A DNA stretch of 64,000 nt from Liolophura sinensis (lineage: Eukaryota; Mollusca; Polyplacophora; Chitonida; Chitonidae): positions 45,255,116-45,319,115 of the forward strand of contig NC_088301.1 in assembly GCF_032854445.1 (NCBI RefSeq), written 5' to 3'. The position numbers and the translations under genes were made by a program. This document shows, one piece after another, positions 26,488-38,525 of this stretch. The notes under the pieces were generated by a model. The model searched no databases. It was not told where the DNA came from and saw only the letters and a program-made list of their open reading frames with translations. The stretch's first letter is position 1. Each line of letters begins with the position of its first letter.

Positions 26488-26545
26488 TATTTATTTATTT
26501 GATTGGTGTTTTACACTGTACTGAAGAATCTTTCATTTGTACAAA
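26488..26545 (-). mobile_element. SINE family 1, 3' end only (right arm of inverted pair)
   Basis: TTTATTTATTTGATTGGTGT followed by TTTACACTGTACTGAAGAATC. This is the tail and core only, in minus orientation, separated from the previous copy by about 13 bases. Confidence 0.85.
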
Positions 26546-29500
26546 GATGAGGCATGTAAAGAAAATAATACCAACCAAAAGAAATACAGGTATATGTATG
26601 GACTATTCAATCCAAACTGTTCTCTACATCCAGTAATTTTGAGAAAATTAAGCTGATACTCTGCCAGGCAGCAAACTTAGCTGACTGATTGATTACACTC
26701 GCATCCTAATGTTGCTCTGTCTAAAAAAACTAGTTTAGTACTAGATTCTGCAGTATGACGTTATATGGACATTTCATGCTGAACCAACTCCAATAATCAT
26801 AACTAATAATACAAAACTGACAAAAACAAACTTGACATTTTTATTCTGGGCACATATCTCCTACCTTGCAGTTACATTGCCCATTTAAGCATATATTACA
26901 GCAACATTCAATATATTTCAAAGGGAAGTACAAGGTGAATTATAGTCACTATGCCAGCAAGCCAGCCACATTATTTAAACTGTCGGAGTGACTGCTTATA
27001 CCCAGTGAAGTCTTACCTTTAAAGCCACATTTACCTCTTAATGTGAATACTGAAAAGCCTATTGGTTCCCATACGTCAGAAACCAAATTTAGACTTACAA
27101 AAACATTACGTTTTTTGAATGCTTTAAAGAGGAAATAACTAATGACAGCTGGTTTCAAGCCTGCAACTACATAGCCCAGGTACCATCATCTACAGTGAGA
27201 ACAATGAGTTAGCCAAATGAGTGTGAACACTAAGTTGAGATCTAAGTCTCAGATATTTGCATACCAGCCATTTAACATGATGGACATAACTGCAAGATGA
27301 ATTTCCAAAAATATGTTCAACACAAAGAGCTAAGAAAGTATATAAAGTTAGAAATTATGATGGATTCATGCAAGAAAAAGTCAACAGTTTCAATGATGAT
27401 GGAAAGATGCAAGGAAAGTTCTTGGCTAATGAATTAAGTTTGAAGACATATTTTGAAATAGCTGCGCTACACAACATCATCTACATAGACATCCTCCAGG
27501 GACACTGGGCAAACTAACACTAGGCATGAAGGTCTCTTGAGGTTTGGGAAAATGGGGGCACCAGACAGTGTAAAAACAAACCGTTCAAAACCACAAAAGG
27601 TCTTGTTAGGGGACCAAAGCCTTCAAAGGCAGCCGAGTCTGGCTATTGAAGAAAAATATTTGTCTTGGTGGTCGGCTTGTGATCCTTGTGTCAGCTGCTC
27701 ACCATGGCGTAATGAGAGATAGGTCTTCTAGCTGGCATGACAGCACAGAAACTCTCTGTCTGTCTATCACTACAAGAAACTAGGCTGTTTCCTTCCATCT
27801 AGGATCAAATCATAGGTGCAAAAGTCTAGAAAATTAAAAACACTAATGAAAAAAGAGGACAATCAGTAGTATTATTCAGTACAAGTTTTGTAATTGTACT
27901 TTGCAGGATTAAGTGTGGGTTCCATTTTATGCCTCACTAATAGATGTCTCCACTCTGACCTGTTAATTTCATTAATAACCTGTAATTCTTATCCATTACC
28001 CCACACAAAGGAAACCAACAAATTCTCCAATAATCCTAAATGTGAATTGAATCATTGAGTTAGCTGCACATGAGCCATAATTTTTGATTTTCATTAGTCA
28101 GATTATGCCCCTGGGGTATTACCAGTTTGATTAGACCATCACCATCACATCTTTGTCATTACAGTAAACCAAGAGCATAATTACCAAGATGTACAAATTC
28201 AATCCATGTATCCCATAAATAGTCCCATACTGACGCTATGTGACACATCAGTATCTGAAGCTTGTACCTTTCTTCAACCTTTGCTAGCTCAAAGCTTGTT
28301 TTAATGATTTGAAATGTTACTATAGTCTGTCTGGAGCACATTTAGCCAGTTACAAGATTAGAGATTTTCCACGGCCTTCTCAACCCTTTCCTTCACAGCT
28401 GACGCTATACACTTTATTCTGAGACAGTTGCATGAAGTTTCAATGAATTTGTTCCAAGTTACTGCAGACACACACCAGTCAAAGCAGGCTGACGCTTGGC
28501 AAAAGCTCTTAAAGCCAGGTTCCTTTAACGCGTAAATGAACAATCTTCAGCAAGTCAGCCCCACATGGCAATTCTGAGGGATACACTTCCATACCAATTC
28601 CCATTACAGAAAGTGGACATACTTCAACTGAATGCTCATTTTTGTACTCACTTTGTGAAAGATTAATTTGAATTTCTGCACGATTCTTTACTCTAATCTC
28701 TTCTCTGGCTGCTTTATTACATAGTGGGCAGGTTTGTAGTAATGTTCTTCAAGAGGGATTTAAAGAATTAATTTTTTCCCCAATGCTGAGACACAGATCA
28801 AGTGGAAACAACTACATGTGCATGTTAAACTTAAACTTAGTTTTATAGATATATAAGCCAACCGTATCTGGTCTGTTTTCTTTATGTAAAAGTCCCTAAA
28901 TAATTGTGATTGTTATCTGTTTATGCCTCTGTATGTTTTCAAAATAAACTTGAGACAAAACCTTTTATAAGGTAGTATTCTTCACTCTTTCAATACAATA
29001 GGTTCAGCAGCAAGATATAGACACTACAATGGGAGATTCGAGAACAAGCTACACAAAAGGTCCAAATGCCTGTAGAACACATTGTTTTATTCCGTGACGT
29101 TGTAGTGCACGTGTACTTCACATATGTTTTGGAGCACACATACACTGATAATTGTGATTTAATAAAGGAAAGAACAAATGGCTTCACAGCTTTGGACTGT
29201 CTTGTTACCTGCTGACCGGAGTTTTACAAGCTCTCCATTCTTCCATATTCACATATAGTGAAAATACCATTTGAAATCCACTTTCTTCAAAGACCCCCAA
29301 AAACAGTCGATAAATTTTCTAATGAACTCTTGGCACAGATCAATAACCAATTCGAGAGGTATTATTTCTGAGGACCTGCAGTTTTCTCAAAACACAAGAG
29401 CACATTTGGAGGACCACAAATCACTAAGTTGCTGTGTTCCCAAGTCGACATCAGACATGAAATTGTGGCTGCACAAACACTTTGGCCAAGTAAATATAAA

Positions 29501-32500
29501 AAACATGCCTTAGTGTTTGTGCCTACAGGCTGAATACTTCAGACTCCCTCAGAATGAAAACAAACTTCCTACTTTTTAAACATAGTCTCCTAAGTCTGTG
29601 TCTGCTCCGAGGAGCAAATCCACACCTCAATGTTATTCAATCAATAGTTTCTAGTTCACAGAGTCAAACCATCACACAATTTTTATTTCAGCACAGAAGA
29701 ATTCCCTACAATATAACGCTGTAAAGGACACCTGCTTCCGCACAGCAAAGAGAAATTGAATCTCAAAGTTTTTTGCCTTTTACCACACCTAAGATTGATG
29801 CACACTGGAAAAAATAATTTCCTGTATAGGGACACATATTGGATTTATTTCTGATCACAGATTTCAAGTCAGAATTTGCATGCACTGTATTAAAATATCG
29901 GCATATCTCTTTCAAATCATGTCGATCTACACAAATTCTTTAATGCTCAACTGCAAGAATAATTCCTGATTTTACAAAATGTCATTATTAAAAACCAACA
30001 ATACACCAGATAGACTATCAATTACACACTGCGCACAATACAAACCTTAGAAGTATTTTTGCTCCTTTAAATTCATATGCTATTCTTGTAAAGTTCCAAA
30101 TAAAGAAGTGAACGCTGAAGTGAAGAGTTGAAAGTTTTGACAATTTAATTGTTAAGACCAAGTAATGTGTAATTAAAAGTTGACCGATTCAAGAATTTAA
30201 GTTTTTTTGCCATAGCTATAACTAAATACAAGTCAGAAAAAATGGCACTTGTAGATTAACAGGGTGGCAAATGGATGCACATTCAGGTGTGTACATGATT
30301 TCCCTACTGGTCTTACAATGAACTGCTGCAGGAAGTGAAACATACCTGCCCTTGTCAAACTTTCTAAACTCTCAAAGAAACTAGAGCTCATAGAGCTGGT
30401 ACACTGTAAACACTTCCATCCTACTGCTCACATCTTTCAGATTGTTGCACATTTGAGGTTAACTACATGTACACAGACATCCATCAATGCTTACTGACGG
30501 GGAATGTTCATTCATTTACATAAACATTGACCCAAATCAGATATTACAAATGTAAGTATACTTTAATATCATGTGCAAAATGTCAATGCACAGAGATTCA
30601 TGAGTAAAAAGGCCAGTCCATCAAGAGCAACAAAAAATTCAAACTAACTTTGAATTTTAACAGTAACATCAGTAAACCAATAATATCTAATCTCCACAAA
30701 CACAACACTGCTTGGATCAAAGGATTTACTCAACACACTGAACTCCAAATGTGAGAAAGCTAAAATCATCATCTATTATCAATCCTTTGTTGAATGAAGA
30801 CACTGCACAAAAAACATGTGCACACAAGGTGTGAGCAAGAATAAGGTCGTGTCTAAGTTGCCGGACTGTTAAATTAACCAAACAACTACAGTCTGAAAAA
30901 AGTCTGAATTCTTCACGGATTCAAACTATGTTTTCCAGTAACAATATTATCACAACATTACTGACCATGCATAAAGGCAGCATGAGATTAAAGAAGAAAA
31001 GCTTGGCACTACAGAAAGCAAATCTAAATCTCCAAAGAAAATGAAATGCCAACATTTCTAAACTCCAAGAGCATCAAGCATTATCAAGGAGCTCTTCCCA
31101 CATAAGATGCTGGTTTATTCAGCTGATCATGCCTCACAAACACTAAATTCCATCACCACCACAACAGCATATAGTTTTTGATATTGATTTCTTTTCATGA
31201 CTTCTGATATCAAGCCTGACTAATAACTCAATTTTGTTCCACCCATGACAGTCAGAGTCACAAAGTGTGGAAACCTTGTCAAAAATCCACGTCTCATTGC
31301 CTTGCCCAGTGTGCTTGGCCAACCCCTGGCTAGGCAGTAATGGCAGGCAGTCATTTAACTTTCTATCAAGACTTGATGTGGTGGGTTTCAATGGGTAACA
31401 CTCAATCTCAAGAAACAACACAAAGCCAATCACACCTTCCTTTCAACAGAAAATGCTTTCCCAGATCGCAGGAGAATTATATCTTGTCCTAAATTTTCAA
31501 CAAAGTTCTAAAATGAAGAGAAGGGTATCTAACTACATCATGAAATATAGTAAAAGACCTACAACATAGAGAGTATAGCCTTTATAGACGGTTACATTTC
31601 ACCACCATTGCCCTTCTAGCCAACCATTTGCTGGCAGACTATCCATTCATTAACATATGTGACTAACCTTTCTATCATTATATGTCAAGGGACTAAGTTT
31701 GGAGATGCCAACAGGCTTTGTCCTTGAAGTCATTTCAGTTCAGCATTAAACCAATTGGGGTATCCACTGAGACAAACATCTTTTAAAACATGTACAGTAT
31801 ACTAAACATGCTGAAAAAGGATGGGGTTTTAGATTAGATTGTCTTACAAGATGTGAGAAAACAACAAATGCTCCAAAGCAATAAGTCACCTGAACACAAG
31901 GCAGAAGCTGGACGACACAAGGAAAGATTTACTGCTTGTTTTTCTCATCTGACGAGCATGGCTTGACATCTTGCATACTGATCAGTGTGTTTCCAAGTCA
32001 TCACATCGATTGATATTCCTTTCCAGAAGATCATTTGTATTCAGTTTATCGCCTCGCCATCCACTATACACACATCACAGATAACACCATCCTAGCCTCC
32101 CACAACAGAGGAAGAGCATTTTTATAGGTATACTCTACAGACGAATGAAGAGAATCGTAACATACACCAACCATTTAAAGCTTTTTCCTTCTCATATTGG
32201 ACATCAAGTTGATATTTCAATCTAAACTGTTGTCTATATCCATCTGTTATTACTTTAGACAACTATCATCCGAATCATACCATACACATACATGTGCAGC
32301 TTGATGTAGATATACATAAGCGTTATTTGAAAAAAAAAATCACTGAGACTACAATGTTGGTCCCAAAAAGTCAAGGTTTTTATCTTACTGGATCCAATTT
32401 CATACCACCAAATCTTAATGCAATGTGTTGTCAAATCTATCAAAGTTTCTTCAACATATCAAAGTCATTACATATTGAAACAAAATAAACAAAATCACAA

Positions 32501-33197
32501 AGATATAGATGAATTACTGATGAAATAGTATTGCATAGTCAAAGCTAAATAAAGGTACCTTACGCATAACATAAGCAGGGTGCGATCTGTCATGCAGACT
32601 GGTCAAACTTAACTCAATGAGTAAAAATACAATGTATACAATGAACATTCACATTGCACAATTTGTTGAATTCTACAAATCACACACATATACATGTATG
32701 CCCCTGTACTTTATTCTGTGAGTGCAACAGACCAGCTGAAAGCTTAACTTTTATCTCATCAAACTTCATTCAAAACTTCCAGCTAAGTCCTTGAAATACA
32801 GCACTTCAAAATCTTAATCACTTGCCATGTTTTATGTTGCTAATCACACTGTGCTGAAGGATATAGTTTGCTAAAATAATTAAGTTTAAATGTCACTTTT
32901 CACCCATATATCAAAGAAAGGACTTTACTAACCCCTGTGCACACGGACCAGATAGTTAAACTGAAGACATACTGTTAACCAGTAAATTCACAAAGGTTGT
33001 AAAATGGAGTGATTCCTCCTGTTAACAGCCAGCCCACAATCAGAGCAGGACAGTTTACGATGGAATCGATGGATAAAATGTAGGCAATGGGAGCTCTGAA
33101 ACTTGGGGCCTCATGATTATATACCTACAAGGCAATTTACAACGCCAGAGTGCCCAAATGAGACATAAAGTCGAGAAAAAACCAACAGGGACCAGCA
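26546..33197. other. No recognised gene
   Basis: About 6.6 kb of AT-rich sequence. Short open frames (for example 31143-31433 on -, 27537-27722 on +) lack splice sites and recognisable motifs. No repeat family identified with confidence. Confidence 0.45.
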
Positions 33198-33340
33198 CCA
33201 ATTATGGGCTCTCTCGCCAAAACAATCATATGACACAATTACTGTCCAATCAACATGCTCTAATCATAGTCTACCACCTGGTGTTTCTGGGAGCCTGGAA
33301 TCAGCCAATTTCCTACCCGCATCGCAATGGCTATAAAAAG
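33198..33340 (+). promoter_or_regulatory. Promoter-like cluster: three CCAAT boxes and a TATA box
   Basis: CCAAT occurs at 33198, 33246 and 33305, and TATAAAAAG at 33332-33340, all on the + strand within 145 bases, in a stretch less AT-rich than its surroundings. This spacing of CCAAT then TATA is typical of strong RNA polymerase II promoters. I cannot find a coding exon downstream. The cluster may drive a non-coding transcript or be chance. Confidence 0.3.
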
Positions 33341-35839
33341 TTCAGCGTTAGAATCATAAGTATTTTACATGGTCATTACCTTGGAATATCTAAGAGATTA
33401 TTGCATGAAAAAATTCTTTTTTTAATATTGCTAACCAACTCAGAAAACCCCAAGGCATGATAACTATTCCAACAATTGGCATGTCAGAAAAAAAAGACAT
33501 TTTTCTCATCATTCCCAAAGTACCTATTTGCAGAACATTCAATTTTCATGCCTTAGCAACAAGGTTTTTACAGATACTGCAGTGCCATGATAACCTCTTG
33601 GAACATAAAACTGTTTTAAACCTCACTTGTTACATATGCAAGTGTGTTAACTTTAGCTGTATTATTCTCTTCTCATCCCTGTCCATGTATGGGTGCATAT
33701 ATATCATGTTAGAATGCATGCTGATGACATAAGCTTGTAAGAGAAAGATGTTAAAGGTGCATACAACATGATAAATAGCTATCACACCAGTTGTCCATGT
33801 ACCTGTGGGCTAAAAAAACTCAGTTTACATGTTTATTGGAAGTAAAAAGGTCTTCTTGCTTTAGAGCTGTAAACAGACTACAGCAATGTCAACGGATGAG
33901 ATGATCTAATAAACAAATGTCTTAAGCGAGCAGGCAAGAAAGCTGATGTGGCGCCAGCTTAAGCTTCTTGGTGACAATCAGATACTGATCGTCTGGCCTG
34001 GTGAAATTAGAGATTTAGTGAAGTCCAGGTAATCACTCTTCCATCAAGCTTCAGGTGATGCATTCAAGAGCTCAACTACTCTATTATCACCAAAATGCTT
34101 ACCAGAACTGAAAAAACATTACATTTTGACTTAATACATAGAAAGAAGAAAGAAAAACATTCCCATTCTCAACTACAACAAGGATCACTGAATGGGTTTG
34201 CCCACACCATTACAAAGAAAAAAACATATCTACACCACCAAGGAGTATGACATTCAACTCCACATTGTATGAGTTCTAGAAATCATACATCTATATTACA
34301 GACATGACTTCCTACATTTCAAACTTTAGCCAACTTAGCCAACGCTCAAATTTCTCACAACTAATTAATCAAACTTCGCAAAAAAAACTCAGTCAAAATC
34401 AAGCAAAATGTGTCGGGCATAACAAGAAAAATGCTAAACTGTATTGTTGAAATATATATGTATAGTCCTTTACCAATCGAAAGTGTATATTACTGACTGA
34501 GGTCACAGAGTGAGCAGTGATGTGCACTGAAGGGAGTTGGTTGTCACAATTGAGGTTAGCAGACGACAGCCATTTTGGAGCAAAGTGCACTATTGGCTTT
34601 TCATGCATCATCATAGGAGATCTGTAGTACTGGAGCATAGACTGTAAAGGAGAATTTGCAAGTCACATGGTCTGTCTGGCCAAGAAAAGCCAATAGTACA
34701 GCTTAATACATCAACAGCATCAGAATCATGACTCTGGAGCATGTCGTTCAGATCATGATACACAGTCAATTAATAAAATACCTGTATTATTAATCATATC
34801 ACTTTGCCATGATGTATTGGCCTTCAGCTTGTCATAATGACCTTTGACCTTTGACCCTTGATCTCAGCTCAATATGACAACCCTCAAGCAAATAAAGGCA
34901 ATAAGAAAGAACTTGAATGGTTTAGCACTGTAAAATCAAAGCCTTTGATAAAATCATCGACAACCATATTTATACATACATCTCAAGTATTTACAAATCA
35001 GCATCAGCTTTAGCACCATCTTTTCCTCATTGTGTCAAACTTTCTTTTATACCTTGAACATTGACTGGGTTAGTCTTATTCAGTTAGAAGATATATTTAG
35101 GTTTATAAAATTTCACAGACTAACTGAATGTACCGGTGATTCATTGTTAGATGAGGAAAGAGCAATTAACAAGAAGTGACTGGGGAGTTTCTACTGCCAA
35201 TGTTGATGCGTTTTAATGGTATACCAATACATACATACACATTTCTAGGTAGATGTTTATGTCATATTAGAAAAAAAAATAAAATCAACCAGATATAATG
35301 CTGAGTTATTAAATGCAAGAGCAAAATGTCAGCACTAAGATACAGACTTCAACTCACTAGAATAGCCTCTGTCATATGGAGTAGGTTGATGCATTTGAGG
35401 GTTAAAAGAGATGTGGAGGTAATTTTCTGACCACCACTTAATAGCTCCAACTAATCCAAAAGTCAATATATCAGATTGAATTTCCTTCCATAATAGATAT
35501 GGATTTGGGGGCTTATTAATGGACAGGAAAACCCTGTCAGAAACCAGAGAATAGTAATGCTTTCCTAAAATTCCTTATAACAGTGACACCAGACATATTG
35601 GATTTCTGTTGCCTTTTCTCCAGAAGAGTAAACGTGTAGACCTGGCTTGAAGTTGTTCCCTACGGCATCTCTAAGAGTAATGGGAACAATTACTTAATGT
35701 AACACACATAGGAGGAATTTTTCCCTGGCTCATAAGTTTTTATTTTAAATGATATGAAACAAAGTTAACTCAATGGCTCAATCAGTATTGCCATTCTGAA
35801 TAAAGGTCAAAACCTGGTAACAGTGACAGCTATACCAAA
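33341..35839. other. No recognised gene
   Basis: AT-rich sequence. A somewhat GC-richer patch at about 34490-34640 has an open minus-strand frame but no splice support. Confidence 0.45.
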
Positions 35840-35990
35840 AAAAATTTTTTCCACCTATACGATGGAAGTTGATGTATAACCGTTCAGGGTGGAGAAAACC
35901 AGAGTGCTTTCAGTATACCTCAAACCTCTGACAAGTTATACTGGTGAACTTTCCATATGTGACATACGCTGTGTGTCATATTGGTCGAAG
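35840..35990 (-). mobile_element. SINE family 2, diverged partial copy
   Basis: GTTCAGGGTGGAGAAAACCAG and the following ACCTCAAACCTCTGACAAG and AACTTTCCATATGTGAC parallel, in the same order, the better copy at 38204-38525 (GGGTGGAGGAAACCAGAGAC, GACAAACTTTCCCAC). The tRNA-like head is not recognisable. Confidence 0.55.
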
Positions 35991-38203
35991 GCAAGTGCAG
36001 TCACCAATGAACTTCATGTCATGCTACATCAAAGAGTTTTGTTTCCTGCTTGTCACCAAGATCCATACAAAACAACTGAAGCAGGAAAATATTGATCTAA
36101 AATGTAAATTTATTCTGAAAATAGCATCAAATTGTTCTGAAATTGTTTTCTTTTAATCTGTGGAAACAAATTTCTAGGAATACATAATTTATAGGTAAAT
36201 GCTGGCTAATCTTGTGCTCCTAAAATTTCACAAACAACTTTTTTAGGGCTAGAATGAGCAATCTTTCTGCAACTGTCACCACAAAATTGGCCACATTCAC
36301 AATTCAAAGACCACAGTGGTAGATCAGAATGAAACCAGTCCAAGTACTGCACAATTCATCATGCTTGACACAAAGGTGCTGGTAGATAAGCAAGTCTCAA
36401 GAAAAACATTTTATTTCACATTGTATGATCAAATTGTCAAACACGGAAGATTTTAAAAACATGCTGTTAGCTGATAAACTACATGTACTCAATATGGCTT
36501 CACCAGAAAAACAAGTTGAAAGTGATTACAATGTGTTTTGTAAAATTACTCCTGTAAACTCTAAAAAGCATCCGAAATAATCCCCTTCAAATGTTACTGT
36601 ATGAACACAGAGGTTCCACCATTTGACAGATACACACAAACAAAAAAAGGCAACCTTGTAGGCCTATTTCCATCCAGTTCTAATCGTTGGGAACTAATAA
36701 AACACTGTTTCCTTGGAATAACTACTATAAGCATCAACGATAAGCATGAAAAAAGAAAGTGAACTCTAAAACATTACTGTTTCGTGTAAGAGAACTGATT
36801 ATTGAATTTGTGGTAATACTGGATATACAAGGTTAAAGTTTTCCTTAAACTAATAGGATAAATATTTCAGAAGAAGTGAAACATTGAAGTACTCCAAGTT
36901 CTAGAAACAGAATATATGCAGTCTTCCATAGTTGCTTTCTAATGTGTTTTGCTTACTCTCAGAAGCTCAACAACCCGGCTCATGGATTAAGATACTTCAA
37001 CAGCATTACTCTTTCCATCTAAATCAAACACAAGCCATTGATTTTCAATATGCCTAATTTCATTGATCACTGAATCAAACCGTTGCCAATTTCAGCAACA
37101 AAAGGGAAATTCCACTGGAAATAAGGTTGCTAGGCCAGAGAAAGAGATCCTTTTTGACGGGAAAGTGATACGATTTATCCGACTGGTCAAGGTGGACAGA
37201 CTAACGGCACTCTCACGACCACTGATAAGTTGTTTTCTTCCCTCTGGGAAAGCCGCGCAAAGTTCCTAAGGAGACGCACAAAAGTGGATTGACAGTCCTC
37301 CGATATACCACGATGTGGCGAGAAACTATAAGTGGAAATGCTCTCAACTTGAACTATCGCTGGAATTAGGTCTGATACAAAATAAGCTGCCTATTCTTGT
37401 GCACAGCTAGCATGAAATCATAGCCTGTTTCTCACTGAAGTACCCAGTCTATGGTCATATGGTCATACCATAGACTGATTGACATCAACATAATGCCCTG
37501 TCTGGGAAAGATTCTTCAAGTTAATTAATGGTGCTTAACCCAAAATATACTTGAATGGCTAGTAAATTACTGTGTAAGATGTAAAATGACACAGAAATAG
37601 GCATTTTCTGATCTACATCCACCCTCGGATCTTTGGCAACAATCACTTAAATACAAAACTGGAACTGTTAAGTTTCACAACTTTAGACAATATAAACTGA
37701 ATTAAGGAGTAAATGAGTCTAAAGCATGTACATTTTAGTTTATAACAAAAGTATTTAATCAAATAATCAAATATTTTAATTAAAACTTATGAATAACCAT
37801 GCCATATACAGACTGTTAAAATTTCTTGTGATATAAATTATATTCATCCTTACATCTTGGCACAAAATGAAGACCGAACTGATCGAAGATTAGACTCAAA
37901 TCTACTGGAATGAATTTGTTAGGTAGATTTAAGGAATATAACTAATACCATGATACTATGGTTAAAAAAGATTCACAATACATAACAATATTTATCAGTA
38001 TATTTTACTGGAGCATTTATCTTCAGGAAACTAAATCTTCAGTACGTTCTATAAAATATGCCTGAACATATTTCTAATATTCTGAAAATGGCAGATGTGG
38101 CATCATGTAAGGAAATTTAGCTTGAATGCACAATATCATCATCTGTGAACAGTTCTAAAGTATAAGACATTTGCAAACTTCTCAACTGACTTCCACACTA
38201 AAA
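35991..38203. other. No recognised gene; hairpin at 37445-37477
   Basis: AT-rich sequence. A perfect 10-bp inverted repeat CAGTCTATGG / CCATAGACTG with a 13-base loop lies at 37445-37477. A more GC-rich patch at about 37080-37330 shows no recognisable protein or splice site. Confidence 0.45.
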
Positions 38204-38525
38204 ATTTTTTTTCCTTATATAGCTGTGGACATATTCATGGGTGGAGGAAACCAGAGACCTGGTGCAAACCACCCACCTTTGGTAAGTTTCTGACAAACTT
38301 TCCCACTTTTAACCTAAACATGTGTACAAGACAGAGACAAGTGGTCTACAACAAAGGGCCAGATGAGCATCACTGACTATTTCTTGTGATGAAAGACCAA
38401 CAAGTAGTGAGAGTTGGAAATCAACAAACATACGAAAATTCCATGCCCAAGGCTGGGTTTGAACCTTCACCTCTTGTGTTCTAGCGACTGAAAGACAAGT
38501 ACCTTTAACAACTCTACCAAGGCCC
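38204..38525 (-). mobile_element. SINE family 2, tRNA-derived, near-complete
   Basis: On the + strand: a T-rich tail, GGGTGGAGGAAACCAGAGAC, GACAAACTTTCCCAC, a middle part, and then a tRNA-like head. Read on the minus strand, the head has an A-box-like TGGTAGAGTTGTTAAAGG (ending near 38519) and a B-box-like AAGGTTCAAACCCAG (around 38454-38467). Its body differs from family 1, so this is a distinct tRNA-SINE. No clear target-site duplication was seen. Confidence 0.75.

Noticed and set aside
33113..33460. 115-codon frame
   Set aside because: It overlaps the CCAAT/TATA cluster and its translation has no recognisable pattern.
38450..38525. Possible tRNA gene on the minus strand
   Set aside because: Same reason: it is the head of a family-2 SINE and continues into its body.
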